Counted from the stretch's first letter, positions 1-9,123 are shown. The stretch: 64,000 bases of DNA from Oscillospiraceae bacterium (GCA_017847875.1 JAGASN010000027.1:1-64000), one strand, 5' to 3'. The notes: a model not told the origin generated them from the sequence alone. Translations and numbers: made by a program.

Positions 1-123
1 ATAAACGGTTTTGAGAAAACCGACGGTTTCCTTTGCGCTTTCGGAATCAAGCTTTCCGCTTTCGGAAAGGGTTCCGGCGGTTATTTTTGCGGCAATTTTA
101 AGAGTTTTTTTATCAAAATCCAT
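1..123 (-). CDS. Unknown protein, N-terminal 41 residues only
   Basis: An ATG at 123 reads leftward off the window edge through 41 open codons. It begins MDFDKKTLKIAAKITAGTLS and continues with a Ser/Glu-rich stretch and GFLKTVY. A GGGAGG ribosome site lies about 9 bases upstream and a good promoter further upstream, so this is a real gene start rather than a chance frame. I do not recognise the family from so little sequence. The visible part is hydrophilic, probably helical, with no signal peptide or membrane segment, so a cytoplasmic protein is likely. Confidence 0.6.
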   Translation of the reverse strand, partial: MDFDKKTLKIAAKITAGTLSESGKLDSESAKETVGFLKTVY

Positions 124-155
124 TTTTAAAACCTCCCGGATAAGTTGATATAACA

Positions 156-184
156 ATTATATTCCACAAAAAGGTTTATGTAAA
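156..184 (-). promoter_or_regulatory. Promoter of the leftmost gene
   Basis: On the minus strand a TTTACA -35 box (179-184) is followed by a 17-base spacer and a perfect TATAAT -10 box (156-161), about 33 bases before the start codon at 123. Confidence 0.65.
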
Positions 185-233
185 GAAAATTCAGTTAAAT
201 CTTTTGTTTAACATAATGTTTACAGCTTATTGA

Positions 234-262
234 TTGACAAGAAAGCCGGATTTGTATTATAT
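234..262 (+). promoter_or_regulatory. Promoter of the lipoprotein/two-component operon
   Basis: A consensus TTGACA (234-239) is followed 17 bases later by an AT-rich -10 region (TTATAT at 257-262, in a longer TATTATATTATAAT run). Just upstream, TGTTTA occurs twice 12 bases apart (205-210 and 217-222), which could be a binding site for the OmpR-family regulator encoded downstream; that part is speculative. Confidence 0.55.
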
Positions 263-308
263 TATAATATAGATAATTATAAACCTGAGTAAAGGGGGAA
301 TCTGTTTT

Positions 309-1628
309 TTGAAAAAGTTGTTTTTAATTGCAGCGGTAACAATGCTCGCGCTTGCTTTTTCCGGATGCAACGTTCTGGAAACGGATACCGAAGCCCTTAT
401 GAAGCCTCCGGTTTTTACCGAGGAACAGGAAAAACTCAACGCCGCTCTTACGGAAGTAATAGGCGAAAGCTATGTTCTCAAATATCCCGAAACGGGAGAG
501 ATTAACTCCGCATTCATTTTCAAGGATCTTGACGGTGACGGAACCGAAGAAGCAATGGCTTTTTATTCCCTTCTTGATGAAAGCACGAGAATAAACATTC
601 TTAAAAACAAAGACGAAAAATGGGTTTCGGTTTATGAAGCCGCGGGCTTTTACGGCAATATTAAAAGCGTAAACTTTGCAAAAATTGAAGAAGAAGGTTT
701 TGCAATTGTTATAAACTGGGACCAGGAAGTGGGAATTTATCGCTATAAAAAAGAAAAGCTTGAAAAGGTTCATGGCGATTCCTGCGAAGGAACGGAAATT
801 GCCGATATAAACGGCGACGGTTTAAGCGAAATTATTATTATAAGCAAAAATCCAATGGGTCAGAGCACCCTTGAAATTGTTTATAACAGCGGAAGCGAAA
901 TCCTCGTGACGGACGATATTTCGATGCATGCCGGTTACGGAAACATTTTTGCCAAAGGAAGCGCAAAATTTTCTGAAGAAAAAACAATGTATTTCATAGA
1001 TTCCGAAATTTATGAAGGGGTATATCTTACAGAAATGTTTGCCCTTGAAAACGGTCAGGCAAAACGCTATTTTATAGCGGATTTTGTGGAATATGAAGAA
1101 GAGGAAGAAGAAAGAGAAAACGAAGGCGTTGTTGTGGTCGTCGGCGGAAGTTACGGAAAAAGAGGAATTTTCCTCCGCAACACAAAAGTTTCCTGCCTTG
1201 ATACAAACTCCGACGGAATAATCGAAATGCCGGTGGAGTTCCGGGAAGATTATGCCCAGGACGCAAGCGAAGAATTTTTCTTCCTGCAATATATGCAGTA
1301 TGACGGTGAAAAATCAAAAGCGGTCTGGAACGGCTTTGCAAACACCGAAGGCGGATATCTTTTTGAAGTTCCGGAAAAATGGAACGAAAAAATAACCGCA
1401 AAAATCGGTTCTTCGCCGGATGAATTTGTTTTTTCCGAAAGCAAAAACGGAAATGTTGTTTATGAAATTTTTGCCATAAGCAAAAACGATTATCAGGATA
1501 AATATGAAGATTGCGTTCTTGCGGCGGAAGATAAAACAAAAAATTATTATATAAAATCCTTTGTTGATGAAAAAAGCGAATTTTATATCGCTCCGGAAAA
1601 ATATTCCGAAAGCTTTATTTTTATTTGA
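309..1628 (+). CDS. Lipoprotein with EF-hand/FG-GAP-like Asp-rich loops
   Basis: The TTG start follows an AAAGGGGGAA ribosome site. Residues 1-20 form a lipoprotein signal ending in the lipobox FSGC (lipidated Cys20), so the 439-residue protein should sit on the outer face of the membrane. Three Asp-rich loops of the DxDxDG kind occur near residues 73-78 (DLDGDG), 166-171 (DINGDG) and 298-303 (DTNSDG), as in calcium-binding FG-GAP/VCBS-type repeats, and there is a Glu-rich segment near 262-272. It is followed 18 bases later by an OmpR-type regulator and a histidine kinase, so it may act in sensing for that system. The exact function is unknown; a ligand- or calcium-binding accessory role is inference. 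Confidence 0.8.
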   Translation: MKKLFLIAAVTMLALAFSGCNVLETDTEALMKPPVFTEEQEKLNAALTEVIGESYVLKYPETGEINSAFIFKDLDGDGTEEAMAFYSLLDESTRINILKNKDEKWVSVYEAAGFYGNIKSVNFAKIEEEGFAIVINWDQEVGIYRYKKEKLEKVHGDSCEGTEIADINGDGLSEIIIISKNPMGQSTLEIVYNSGSEILVTDDISMHAGYGNIFAKGSAKFSEEKTMYFIDSEIYEGVYLTEMFALENGQAKRYFIADFVEYEEEEEERENEGVVVVVGGSYGKRGIFLRNTKVSCLDTNSDGIIEMPVEFREDYAQDASEEFFFLQYMQYDGEKSKAVWNGFANTEGGYLFEVPEKWNEKITAKIGSSPDEFVFSESKNGNVVYEIFAISKNDYQDKYEDCVLAAEDKTKNYYIKSFVDEKSEFYIAPEKYSESFIFI

Positions 1629-1646
1629 TAAACAGGAGGGAACGGA

Positions 1647-2339
1647 ATGAAAAAAATTCTTGTTTGTGAAGATGAAGACGCTATCCGCGAATTTGAGGTT
1701 ATAACTCTTCGCAGAGCGGGTTATGAAGTTGTGGATGCCTCCTGCGGAGAAGACGCAATAAAATATTTTGAAGCCGCGCCGAATGATTTCAGCGTTGTTC
1801 TTCTCGATATAATGATGCCCGGAATCGACGGTTTTGCGGTTTGCCAGCATATCAGAAAGAAAAGCAGCAACGTAGGAATTATAATGCTTTCCGCAAAATC
1901 TCAGGAAATGGATAAAGTAAACGGTCTTATGCTCGGTGCGGATGATTATGTTACAAAACCTTTTTCTCCAAGCGAACTTACCGCAAGGGTAGACGCAATT
2001 TGCAGAAGAATTTCAGTAACTCCGGAAAACGCACATAATGATGAACTTGTTTCCGGACCTTTTAACCTCAACATTCTCAGCAGAACTCTTACCAAAAACG
2101 GAACGCCCATTGACCTTACCCAGGTTGAATTCCAGCTTATGGAACTTTTTATGGGTAACGAGGGAACTGCCCTTGAAAGAAAAAATATTCTTGAAAGAAT
2201 CTGGGGCGAAAGTTATAACGGGGATGATAAAATCGTTGACGTAAACATAAGAAGACTTCGCATGAAGATTGAAGAAGAACCTTCGAACCCTGCCCATCTC
2301 CAGACCGTTTGGGGTTTTGGATATAAATGGATGGCATAA
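1647..2339 (+). CDS. OmpR/PhoB-family response regulator
   Basis: A 230-residue two-domain regulator with a strong AGGAGG site. The receiver domain (about 1-118) shows the acidic pocket near residues 8-11, the phosphoacceptor Asp54 in VLLDIMMPG and the conserved Lys104 in YVTKPF. The winged-helix output domain (about 130-230) ends with the family pattern VDVNIRRLRMKIEE and VWGFGYKW. It should bind direct-repeat DNA when phosphorylated. The partner is almost certainly the histidine kinase at 2444, although a palindromic repeat separates the two genes. The regulated genes are unknown; the upstream lipoprotein is an obvious candidate. Confidence 0.93.
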   Translation: MKKILVCEDEDAIREFEVITLRRAGYEVVDASCGEDAIKYFEAAPNDFSVVLLDIMMPGIDGFAVCQHIRKKSSNVGIIMLSAKSQEMDKVNGLMLGADDYVTKPFSPSELTARVDAICRRISVTPENAHNDELVSGPFNLNILSRTLTKNGTPIDLTQVEFQLMELFMGNEGTALERKNILERIWGESYNGDDKIVDVNIRRLRMKIEEEPSNPAHLQTVWGFGYKWMA

Positions 2340-2343
2340 AAAA

Positions 2344-2408
2344 GCCTTCCCCTTGAGGGAAAGGTGTCAGCGAAGCTGACGGATGAGGTGCAGCCGCAAA
2401 GCGGCGTT
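2344..2408 (+). repeat. Composite palindromic repeat, copy 1 (half element)
   Basis: Two hairpins in series, one built on CCTTCCCCTT/GAGGGAAAGG and one on GTCAGC/GCTGAC, are followed by GGATGAGG and a short GCCGC/GCGGC hairpin. The same architecture recurs near 20.0, 31.1, 46.4, 47.0, 49.6, 51.6 and 60.0 kb. This copy lies between the response regulator and kinase genes of one operon, so it must be transcribed. Confidence 0.8.
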
Positions 2409-2443
2409 ATCATATTTTTATAGAAAGGAGGGCGCCGGGAAAA

Positions 2444-3856
2444 ATGGCAGTCAAGAAAATTACAAAACGCTGGCTTTTCAACAGCCTCGGCGTCATTCTT
2501 GTAATACTCATAGCTCTCGAAGTCGTAATTGCCTTTTCAATAAAGGATTATTATTACGGAAGTGTTGAAAAAGTTATCAATTCCCAGGCGGAAACCGTTT
2601 CCGGACTTCTTTCGAAATATCATTCCGAAGAAACCGGCGACTATGAAGATTATTTCCGTGGGCTTGTAACTTCTTTCGAAAAGCGAAATATAATGGAACT
2701 TATGGCAATGAATTCCGACGGAAAAGTTGTTTTAACTTCCAGCGGATTCATTCCGGAAGAAAGTTCCCTGACTCCGGATTGCTTTGAAGCGGAAAACAAC
2801 ATTGAAAAAACCGCAGAATATATCGGCGAAACCAACGGAGAAAAAGTTATGTCCGTAACGGTTGTTCCGGAAGGAAAAACCGAAGATTTTTCCTCTTTTA
2901 GAATTGTAACTTCTCTCGAAAAAGTTGATCGCCAGATAACCTTTGCAATAATAGGAACAAGCCTTATCGGTATTGCGATAATTTTCTTTGTTGTTGTTTC
3001 AAGTTCCTATTTTATCAATTCAATAGTAAACCCTGTCGGACAGATCAGCGAAACCGCGAAAAAAATCGCCGAGGGCGATTTTAACGCAAAAATTGAAAAG
3101 AAAACCGATGATGAAATCGGCGAACTTTGTGAAACCATAAACTATATGGCGGACGAGCTCGGCGCGACGGAAAGGATGAAAAACGATTTTATTTCCTCCG
3201 TTTCCCACGAACTCAGAACTCCGCTTACCGCGATAAAAGGCTGGGCGGAAATGCTGGAAGATTCCTCAAAAGATGATTCCATAGACAGCAAAACCCTTGA
3301 AAGAGGAATGGGCGTAATAATCGGCGAAACGGAACGCCTTTCCGTAATGGTTGAGGAACTTCTGGATTTTTCACGTCTTCAAAGCGGAAGAATGGTTCTT
3401 CAGCCCATGAAACTTGATATAATCGCCGAACTTTCCGAAGCGGTTCTTACCTTTGAACAGCGCGCAATACGCGAGAAAAAGGCGCTTATATATGAAGAAA
3501 TCGATGATATAATCGCCGTTACCGGCGACAAAAACAGGCTTCGCCAGGTTTTTGTAAACATAATCGACAACGCCCTTAAATATAGCGATGAAGGCGGTTC
3601 CGTAACAATTTCCACCCTTCGCAGTGAAAACGGTTTTGTCGATATTGAGGTAAAGGATACCGGAATCGGAATTCCGGCGGACCAGCTTGAAAAAGTTAAG
3701 ACAAAATTCTTCAAAGGCAACGCAACCCGCCGCGGAAGCGGAATCGGTCTTGCTGTTGCAGACGAAATTATAAGAATGCATGGCGGAGAAATTCTTCTCG
3801 ACAGCATCGAGGGTGAGGGAACAACCGTCACTATCCGCCTTCCCATAGATAAATAA
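2444..3856 (+). CDS. Membrane sensor histidine kinase with HAMP domain
   Basis: 470 residues. Membrane segment 1 is at about 12-32, an extracytoplasmic sensor region at 33-165, membrane segment 2 at about 167-190, and a HAMP linker at 190-243. The phosphoacceptor His255 lies in SSVSHELRTP. The ATPase domain shows the N box around NIIDNALKY (371-380), G1 box DTGIGI (405-410) and G2 box GSGIGL (431-436), so catalysis looks intact. The ribosome site AAAGGAGGG lies 12 bases before the ATG, a little far. Downstream of its cognate regulator (1647). The sensed signal is not evident. Confidence 0.93.
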   Translation: MAVKKITKRWLFNSLGVILVILIALEVVIAFSIKDYYYGSVEKVINSQAETVSGLLSKYHSEETGDYEDYFRGLVTSFEKRNIMELMAMNSDGKVVLTSSGFIPEESSLTPDCFEAENNIEKTAEYIGETNGEKVMSVTVVPEGKTEDFSSFRIVTSLEKVDRQITFAIIGTSLIGIAIIFFVVVSSSYFINSIVNPVGQISETAKKIAEGDFNAKIEKKTDDEIGELCETINYMADELGATERMKNDFISSVSHELRTPLTAIKGWAEMLEDSSKDDSIDSKTLERGMGVIIGETERLSVMVEELLDFSRLQSGRMVLQPMKLDIIAELSEAVLTFEQRAIREKKALIYEEIDDIIAVTGDKNRLRQVFVNIIDNALKYSDEGGSVTISTLRSENGFVDIEVKDTGIGIPADQLEKVKTKFFKGNATRRGSGIGLAVADEIIRMHGGEILLDSIEGEGTTVTIRLPIDK

Positions 3857-3872
3857 CAGAAAAGGAGATTAT

Positions 3873-4808
3873 ATGGAAAAGAACGAAAAACAATCCTGCG
3901 CAATAAAAACCTCCGTGGGCGGACAGGCTCTTTTGGAAGGAATTATGATGAAAGGCCCTTTTAAAAGCGCCATGGCCGTAAGAAAACCCGATGGAGAAAT
4001 CGATATTTCCACCTGGGATACAAAAAAACTTACAGGAATCAGAAAAATTCCTTTCATTCGCGGAACTTTCAATTTTATAGATACCCTTATCCAGGGTTAC
4101 GATTGCCTTATGAAATCCGCAGAAATTTCCGGCCAGGAGGAAAAACCGGACAAATTTGAACTTTGGCTCAACAAAGTTTTCGGAAAAGCCGCCGGAGCCG
4201 TTTTCGGAACAATTGTAACAATTCTTGCGGTGGTTCTTGCGGTTGGACTTTTCTTCGGTGTACCGGCCCTAATCGCCGGTTTCGCCGGAAATTATATTGA
4301 AAACAAAGTTGCCCTTTCCGCAATCGAAGGCGTTATCAAAATCGCAATGTTCCTTATTTATGTAATCGGCGTTTCAAAAATGAGCGATATCCACCGCACT
4401 TTTATGTATCACGGCGCCGAGCACAAAACGATTTTCTGCTATGAACAGGGTCTTGAACTTACCGTTGAAAACGTAAGAAAACAAAAACGCTTCCACCCCA
4501 GATGCGGAACAAGTTTTCTTCTGATCGTTCTCGTAGTAAGCATCCTTGTTTCTTCCGTAATAACATGGGAAAATGTTTTTGTCCGCGTTCTGCTCAAAAT
4601 CATTATGCTTCCCATAACTGTTGGAATTTCCTATGAAATAATCAAATTTGCCGGAAGATATGATAACTGGCTTACAAAAATAATTTCCGCACCGGGTCTT
4701 TGGTTCCAGAATTTCACAACCCAGGAACCGGACGACAGCATGATCGAAGTTGCAATTGCGGCAGTAAAACCCGTTTTGCCCGAAAATCCGGAGGACGCAA
4801 TTTATTGA
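3873..4808 (+). CDS. DUF1385 (YqhQ-like) integral membrane protein
   Basis: 311 residues with an AAAGGAG site. Family hallmarks are GGQALLEGIMM (16-26), YHGAEHK (179-185) and HPRCGTSF (208-215), where the His and Cys residues suggest metal binding. Hydrophobic segments lie near 107-138, 150-168 and 213-232. In many Bacillota this family is encoded directly upstream of prmC, as here, and the stop codon overlaps the prmC start by one base. The biochemical role of the family is not established to my knowledge. Confidence 0.88.
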   Translation: MEKNEKQSCAIKTSVGGQALLEGIMMKGPFKSAMAVRKPDGEIDISTWDTKKLTGIRKIPFIRGTFNFIDTLIQGYDCLMKSAEISGQEEKPDKFELWLNKVFGKAAGAVFGTIVTILAVVLAVGLFFGVPALIAGFAGNYIENKVALSAIEGVIKIAMFLIYVIGVSKMSDIHRTFMYHGAEHKTIFCYEQGLELTVENVRKQKRFHPRCGTSFLLIVLVVSILVSSVITWENVFVRVLLKIIMLPITVGISYEIIKFAGRYDNWLTKIISAPGLWFQNFTTQEPDDSMIEVAIAAVKPVLPENPEDAIY

Positions 4809-5638
4809 TGAACGTTAAAAAAGCTTTTGAAAAAATCGAAGAGCTCTTTTTGGAGGCAGGGGTGGATTCCCCTGCCTTTGAAGTTTCTGTGCTCATGGAA
4901 GACCTTTTGAATCTTCCGCGAAATCCCGAAATAACCGTTCCCGAAACCGTGCTCAAACCGGAGGAGGAAGAAAAACTTTTCTCCGCCGCAGAAAAAAGAG
5001 CAAAAGGATATCCGCTCCAATATCTCATTGGGAACTGGGAATTTTTCGGAAGAAAATTCTTCGTTGGTGAAGGCGTGCTCATTCCGCGGCCGGAAACCGA
5101 ACTCCTTTGCGAAACGGTGCTCAAATATTTTTCAAGAACAATGCCGCCCAAAATCGTTGATCTTTGTTCCGGTTCCGGCTGCATAGCGATAACCCTTGCA
5201 AAAGAACTCGGCGGTGCCAATGTAACAGCTGTGGAGCTTTATAAAGGCGCTTTTGAATACCTTGAAAGGAATAACGCTTTCCATGGGAATTGCGTAAAAA
5301 CAGCCCTGAGAGATGCTCTGGAGCCTTTTGAAAAATTTGACTGTGTTGTGTCAAATCCGCCCTATATTACCGGTGAAGAAATGAAGGAACTCCAGACCGA
5401 AGTTACCTTTGAACCAAAAACCGCGCTTTTTGGCGGAACCGACGGACTCGATTTTTACCGGGCAATCGCAAAAAACTGGTTTGAGCATCTTAACGAGGGC
5501 GGACTTATCGCTTTCGAAATCGGGGATACCCAGGGCGAAGCGGTCAAAAACATTCTCACCGAAAACGGATATAAAAATGCCGCGGTCATAAAAGATTACG
5601 AAAACCGCGACAGAGTGGTGACAGCGATTAAATTATAA
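4808..5638 (+). CDS. prmC: Peptide chain release factor N5-glutamine methyltransferase
   Basis: 276 residues. PrmC methylates the GGQ glutamine of class I release factors using S-adenosylmethionine. Motifs seen are PRPETE (93-98), the SAM-binding loop DLCSGSGCIA (118-127) and the catalytic NPPY (183-186). The start chosen is the ATG that overlaps the preceding TGA by one base (TGATG), which gives a normal family length; an upstream in-frame ATG inside the DUF1385 gene is unlikely. The release factor gene prfA, often next to prmC, is not present here. Confidence 0.95.
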   Translation: MNVKKAFEKIEELFLEAGVDSPAFEVSVLMEDLLNLPRNPEITVPETVLKPEEEEKLFSAAEKRAKGYPLQYLIGNWEFFGRKFFVGEGVLIPRPETELLCETVLKYFSRTMPPKIVDLCSGSGCIAITLAKELGGANVTAVELYKGAFEYLERNNAFHGNCVKTALRDALEPFEKFDCVVSNPPYITGEEMKELQTEVTFEPKTALFGGTDGLDFYRAIAKNWFEHLNEGGLIAFEIGDTQGEAVKNILTENGYKNAAVIKDYENRDRVVTAIKL

Positions 5639-5650
5639 ACAGCAAAAACA

Positions 5651-5680
5651 AAAAAGGCGCTTCGGAAGAAGCGCCTTTTT
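5651..5680 (+). terminator. Bidirectional intrinsic terminator after prmC
   Basis: AAAAAGGCGC pairs with GCGCCTTTTT across a 10-base loop, with T or A runs on both flanks, so it can serve prmC and the convergent surface-protein gene ending at 5695. Confidence 0.85.
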
Positions 5681-5694
5681 TATGTTCGTTTTAA

Positions 5695-6951
5695 TCAGTC
5701 GTCAATGCGTTTTCTGCCGATGATGAAAAGTGCAACCGCGGCAGCAATAAGAATTACGAGAAGAGCAATGATGATCCATACCCAGAAAGGAATTCCGCCT
5801 TTGTCGTCATCGCCAGGTTCTTCCTCTTCTTCAACGTCGCCGCCGATTACTTCGATTTCCGGGACGGAAGATTCCTGTTCGGGTTCGGAAGAAGGCTCCG
5901 GTTCGGAGGAAGTTTCGGGTTCGGAAGAGGTTTCCGGTTCAGAAGAAGTTTCCGGTTCGGAAGGAACTTCCGGTTCAGAAGCGCTGGATTCCGGAACGGA
6001 GGAGGAAGAAGAACTGGAAACGGGTTCCTCTACCTTTTCTTTAACTTCAACGTCGAAAGTTGCGGTAACCATTTTGTCGCCTTCGCCATAGCTTACGGTT
6101 ACGGTTTTGGTTCCGACTTCGGAAAGGGAAGTAACGTCGGTTTTAAAACCTTCGGTAACGTCCTGGGCACTGCCGTCGCCTTTGTGAAGACGAACGGTCA
6201 TTCCTGCGGTATCAAGAGTTTCGCCAACGGTATAGGTGAGCTTGGTGGGTTTCTGATAAACTTCCATTCTCATAATATCGTTGGGGTTTGCGTATTTGAA
6301 GTCTACGCGGAAATGGTCTTCAAAAACGTTGAGGTCACCTTTGGAGTTGATGGGAGCTTTGAAATAAACGGTTACTGTCTGAGCCTCATCGCTGGTGAAA
6401 ACTGCGGGTTCAACCCAGCACATATCGGTAACATCATAGTTTTCGATAGGAAGGAAAGCTTCTTCATCTTCGTCATATTTATAAACGATTGCGGTAACTT
6501 TCATTCCGGTGAGGTCAATGGTGTCGCCGAGATAATAGGTGGTTTTGGTGGGCCATTTGTCAACTCTGATAGATTTGACAAAATCATAGGGAGCTTCAGC
6601 ACCGATGGTCATGGTGTAATCCACTTTTTTAACAACGGTTCCGTCCTCTTTGAGGTAGCCAACGGTGAAGTTATAAGTACCCGCTTTGGTGGGCTTGCCG
6701 GCAATGGACATGGTCAGAACGTAATCGCCGAAAGAACTTTTATAAGCCCATTTTCCGGAAATTTTAAGACCTTCGGGAATGTTTCCGCTTTTGGAAAAAG
6801 TTTTTGCGCCAAGGGCGGTTCCGATAACGGTTTCAAAGTTCTGGTCAACATATGCGCCTTTGATTTCCTGCGGTGCTGCAAAAGCCTGAACGGGAAGCAT
6901 AAGCACAATCATAAGCACAGCGAGAAATGCGCTGAAAATTCTTTTTTTCAT
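5695..6951 (-). CDS. Secreted Ig-like surface protein with C-terminal membrane anchor
   Basis: 418 residues after an AAGGAGG site. A signal peptide (about 1-25, ending AFA) is followed by bacterial Ig-like strands, including two segments of the type TYTVGETLDTAGMTV (about 242-256) and TYYLGDTIDLTGMKV (about 138-152) typical of Big_3/Ig-like modules. A low-complexity linker rich in Ser-Glu-Pro (about 320-365, repeated SEPETS units) precedes an acidic patch, a hydrophobic helix (about 388-411) and a short basic tail GRKRIDD. There is no clear LPxTG, so anchoring is by the membrane helix. Its ligand is unknown. Confidence 0.85.
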   Translation of the reverse strand: MKKRIFSAFLAVLMIVLMLPVQAFAAPQEIKGAYVDQNFETVIGTALGAKTFSKSGNIPEGLKISGKWAYKSSFGDYVLTMSIAGKPTKAGTYNFTVGYLKEDGTVVKKVDYTMTIGAEAPYDFVKSIRVDKWPTKTTYYLGDTIDLTGMKVTAIVYKYDEDEEAFLPIENYDVTDMCWVEPAVFTSDEAQTVTVYFKAPINSKGDLNVFEDHFRVDFKYANPNDIMRMEVYQKPTKLTYTVGETLDTAGMTVRLHKGDGSAQDVTEGFKTDVTSLSEVGTKTVTVSYGEGDKMVTATFDVEVKEKVEEPVSSSSSSSVPESSASEPEVPSEPETSSEPETSSEPETSSEPEPSSEPEQESSVPEIEVIGGDVEEEEEPGDDDKGGIPFWVWIIIALLVILIAAAVALFIIGRKRIDD

Positions 6952-6996
6952 TTAATATCCTCCTTAGTATTGTAAGGCATAATTTTATATGATACT

Positions 6997-7025
6997 ATTT
7001 TACGACAAATCACAAAATACTTCAA
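6997..7025 (-). promoter_or_regulatory. Promoter of the Ig-like surface protein
   Basis: Minus strand TTGAAG (7020-7025), 17-base spacer, TAAAAT (6997-7002), about 46 bases before the start codon. Confidence 0.55.
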
Positions 7026-7125
7026 GTTCTTTTTGCCAATTATACCCCCGGAATATGGCTAATTTGGAATAAAATAAGTAAATTTTTTGTTAACAATGGA
7101 AACAAAAGGGAAAAAATATAAAAAA

Positions 7126-7149
7126 CAGGCCCGGATTTTTCCGGACCTG
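7126..7149 (-). terminator. Terminator of the pyrR-uraA operon
   Basis: CAGGTCCGG pairs with CCGGGCCTG around an AT loop and is followed on the minus strand by a run of six T, just after the uraA stop. Confidence 0.85.
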
Positions 7150-7170
7150 CTTAATACAAATCTTTTAAAA

Positions 7171-8523
7171 TTATGCTTCTTTTTCTTTGAGAAGCTGGTT
7201 GACGATAATGCCGACGATAAGGGAAGCGGCAATGGAAGTGATCTGGAGAGCGCCGAAATCAAGCATGAAGCCGCCGATTCCGAGAACGAGAATGGAGCTT
7301 ACAACAAAGAGGTTGTGTTCTTTGTTAAGGTCAACGGTCTGGATCATTTTAAGACCGGAAACAGCGATGAAGCCATAAAGCGCGGTGCAGATTCCGCCGA
7401 GAACGCAGCTGGGAATGGTGTTGACAAAAGCTACGAAGGGGCTGAAGAAAGCAAGAAGAATGGAAAGAAGAGCCGCGGTTCTGATAGTTACGATGGAAGC
7501 GTTTTTAGTGATTGCAACGCAGCCTACGGATTCGCCGTAAGTGGTGTTGGGGCAGCAACCGAAGAATGCACCTGCCATGGAACCTACGCCGTCGCCGAGG
7601 AGGGTTTTGTCAAGACCGGGTTCAGCAAGAAGATCGCGTTCGATAATGGAAGAAATGTTTTTGTGGTCAGCAACATGTTCAGCAAAAACAACGAATGCAA
7701 CGGGAGCATAGAGAAGAGTAAGGGTTCCGAAATCCGCAAGGGTCATTGCGAAGTTTCCGCCGGTGATTTCTTTGAATGCTTCAACAAATGCAAATTTGGG
7801 CATATGGAAGAAGGTTCCGAGAGAAAGAGTGCTGAAGTTGTTTACAAGTGCGGAATAATCGATGATTTTGAGAGCTTCAATGTCTGCAAGGTTGCCGATT
7901 ACGGTGAAAACGGAAGCAAGAACATATCCGGCAAGAACGCCGATGATGAAGGGGATAAGTTTTGCAAAACCTTTTCCTTTGGTGGAAACCCAGATGGTTA
8001 CGCCGAAGGTGAAAAGTCCGCAGATAATTGCCGCAAGGCTATAGGTTGCGCCGGTGGCGGAAGCTTTGGTAAGGTCGCCGACTGCGTTTCCTGCAAGGGA
8101 AAGTCCGATAAGAGCAACGGTGGGTCCGATTACAACGGTGGGCATAAGTTTGTTGAGCCAGCCGGAACCGACAGCTTTGATAATAAGGGCGATTACAACA
8201 TAAACAAGACCTGCAAAAAATGCGCCGAGGATTATTCCGAAATAACCGAAAACGGTTGCGGAATACATTGAAGAAAGGAAGGCAAAGGAGCTTCCGAGGA
8301 AAACAGGGCTTTTCTTTTTGGTGAAGAACTGATAAACAAGGGTGCCGACGCCTGCGCCGAGAAGTGCTGCGGCAGGGTCCATTTCAAGGTTGACTGCGCC
8401 GTAGGCGTTAACAAGGATCGGGACTACGATGGTTGCGGTGATAATTGCAAGAAGCTGTTGGAATGCGAAGACGATAAGCTGGCTGAATTTCGGCTTGTCT
8501 TCAACGTTGTAGATGAGTTTCAT
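7171..8523 (-). CDS. uraA: Uracil/xanthine permease (NCS2 family)
   Basis: 450 residues, strongly hydrophobic, with about 12-14 membrane helices. The N-terminal FAFQQLLAIITATIVVPILV and the later GGIC and PTVVIGPTVALIGLSLAG segments are typical of nucleobase:cation symporters of the UraA/PyrP type, which import uracil with protons. It starts 35 bases downstream of pyrR, in the classical pyrR-uraA arrangement, and should be controlled by the PyrR attenuator at 9124-9227. The protein could in principle carry xanthine, but the pyrR linkage argues for uracil. Confidence 0.93.
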   Translation of the reverse strand: MKLIYNVEDKPKFSQLIVFAFQQLLAIITATIVVPILVNAYGAVNLEMDPAAALLGAGVGTLVYQFFTKKKSPVFLGSSFAFLSSMYSATVFGYFGIILGAFFAGLVYVVIALIIKAVGSGWLNKLMPTVVIGPTVALIGLSLAGNAVGDLTKASATGATYSLAAIICGLFTFGVTIWVSTKGKGFAKLIPFIIGVLAGYVLASVFTVIGNLADIEALKIIDYSALVNNFSTLSLGTFFHMPKFAFVEAFKEITGGNFAMTLADFGTLTLLYAPVAFVVFAEHVADHKNISSIIERDLLAEPGLDKTLLGDGVGSMAGAFFGCCPNTTYGESVGCVAITKNASIVTIRTAALLSILLAFFSPFVAFVNTIPSCVLGGICTALYGFIAVSGLKMIQTVDLNKEHNLFVVSSILVLGIGGFMLDFGALQITSIAASLIVGIIVNQLLKEKEA

Positions 8524-8557
8524 CCGGTGTTTCCTCCTCTTTTTTAAAAAGGTTTTT

Positions 8558-9094
8558 TTATTTAGTAAAAAGCTTTACTCCGAATTCGCCGTCAACCGAA
8601 GGGACGCGAACGGAAATAAGCTCCTCACGCGAAGTTGGAATGTTTTTGCCCACAAAATCCGGGCGGATGGGAAGTTCCCTGTGACCTCTGTCGATAACTG
8701 CCGCAAGCTGGATAAAGGCGGGTCTTCCCTGTTTAAGAAGGCAATCTATTGCCGCGCGGGTTGTTCTTCCGGTGTGGATAACGTCATCAACAAGAACAAT
8801 GGTCTTTCCGGTAACGTCAAAAGGAAGGTCCGCGCCGGTTATGGTCGGGTCGCGGAAGGAATGGTCAATGTCGTCCCGGTAAAAGCTTATGTCAATGGTT
8901 CCGACGGGAACTTCCGTTCCTTCAATTGCGATAATATTATCCCGGATAATTTCCGCAATTGGAACACCCCGGGTTTTTATTCCGACAAGGCAAAGGTTTT
9001 TCGTTCCGCCGTTGCGTTCAAGAATCTGGTGGGAAATTCTTATAAGACAGCGTTTTACCGCGTCGGAATCCATAAGATCGGATTTGAACTCCAT
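8558..9094 (-). CDS. pyrR: Bifunctional pyrimidine operon regulator / uracil phosphoribosyltransferase
   Basis: 178 residues from the ATG (MEFKSDLMDS) that follows AAGGTGG; an in-frame ATG nine codons further upstream lacks a ribosome site. The phosphoribosyl pyrophosphate loop reads TIVLVDDVIHTGRTTRAA and the N-terminal region contains RCLIRISHQILERN, both diagnostic of PyrR. PyrR binds UMP and the pyr leader RNA to promote termination, and has weak uracil phosphoribosyltransferase activity. Its own leader carries such a site. It is co-transcribed with uraA. Confidence 0.95.
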   Translation of the reverse strand: MEFKSDLMDSDAVKRCLIRISHQILERNGGTKNLCLVGIKTRGVPIAEIIRDNIIAIEGTEVPVGTIDISFYRDDIDHSFRDPTITGADLPFDVTGKTIVLVDDVIHTGRTTRAAIDCLLKQGRPAFIQLAAVIDRGHRELPIRPDFVGKNIPTSREELISVRVPSVDGEFGVKLFTK

Positions 9095-9123
9095 TTTAAT
9101 TCCACCTTTCGGGAAAAACAAAA

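Noticed and set aside
5860-5990. Short tandem units near the end of the Ig-like gene, considered as a CRISPR array
   Set aside because: They are in-frame Ser-Glu-Pro coding repeats without unique spacers.
7087-8271. A 394-codon plus-strand frame opposite uraA
   Set aside because: Antisense shadow of a membrane protein gene; its product is a Gly/Asp/Lys-rich string without a family pattern.
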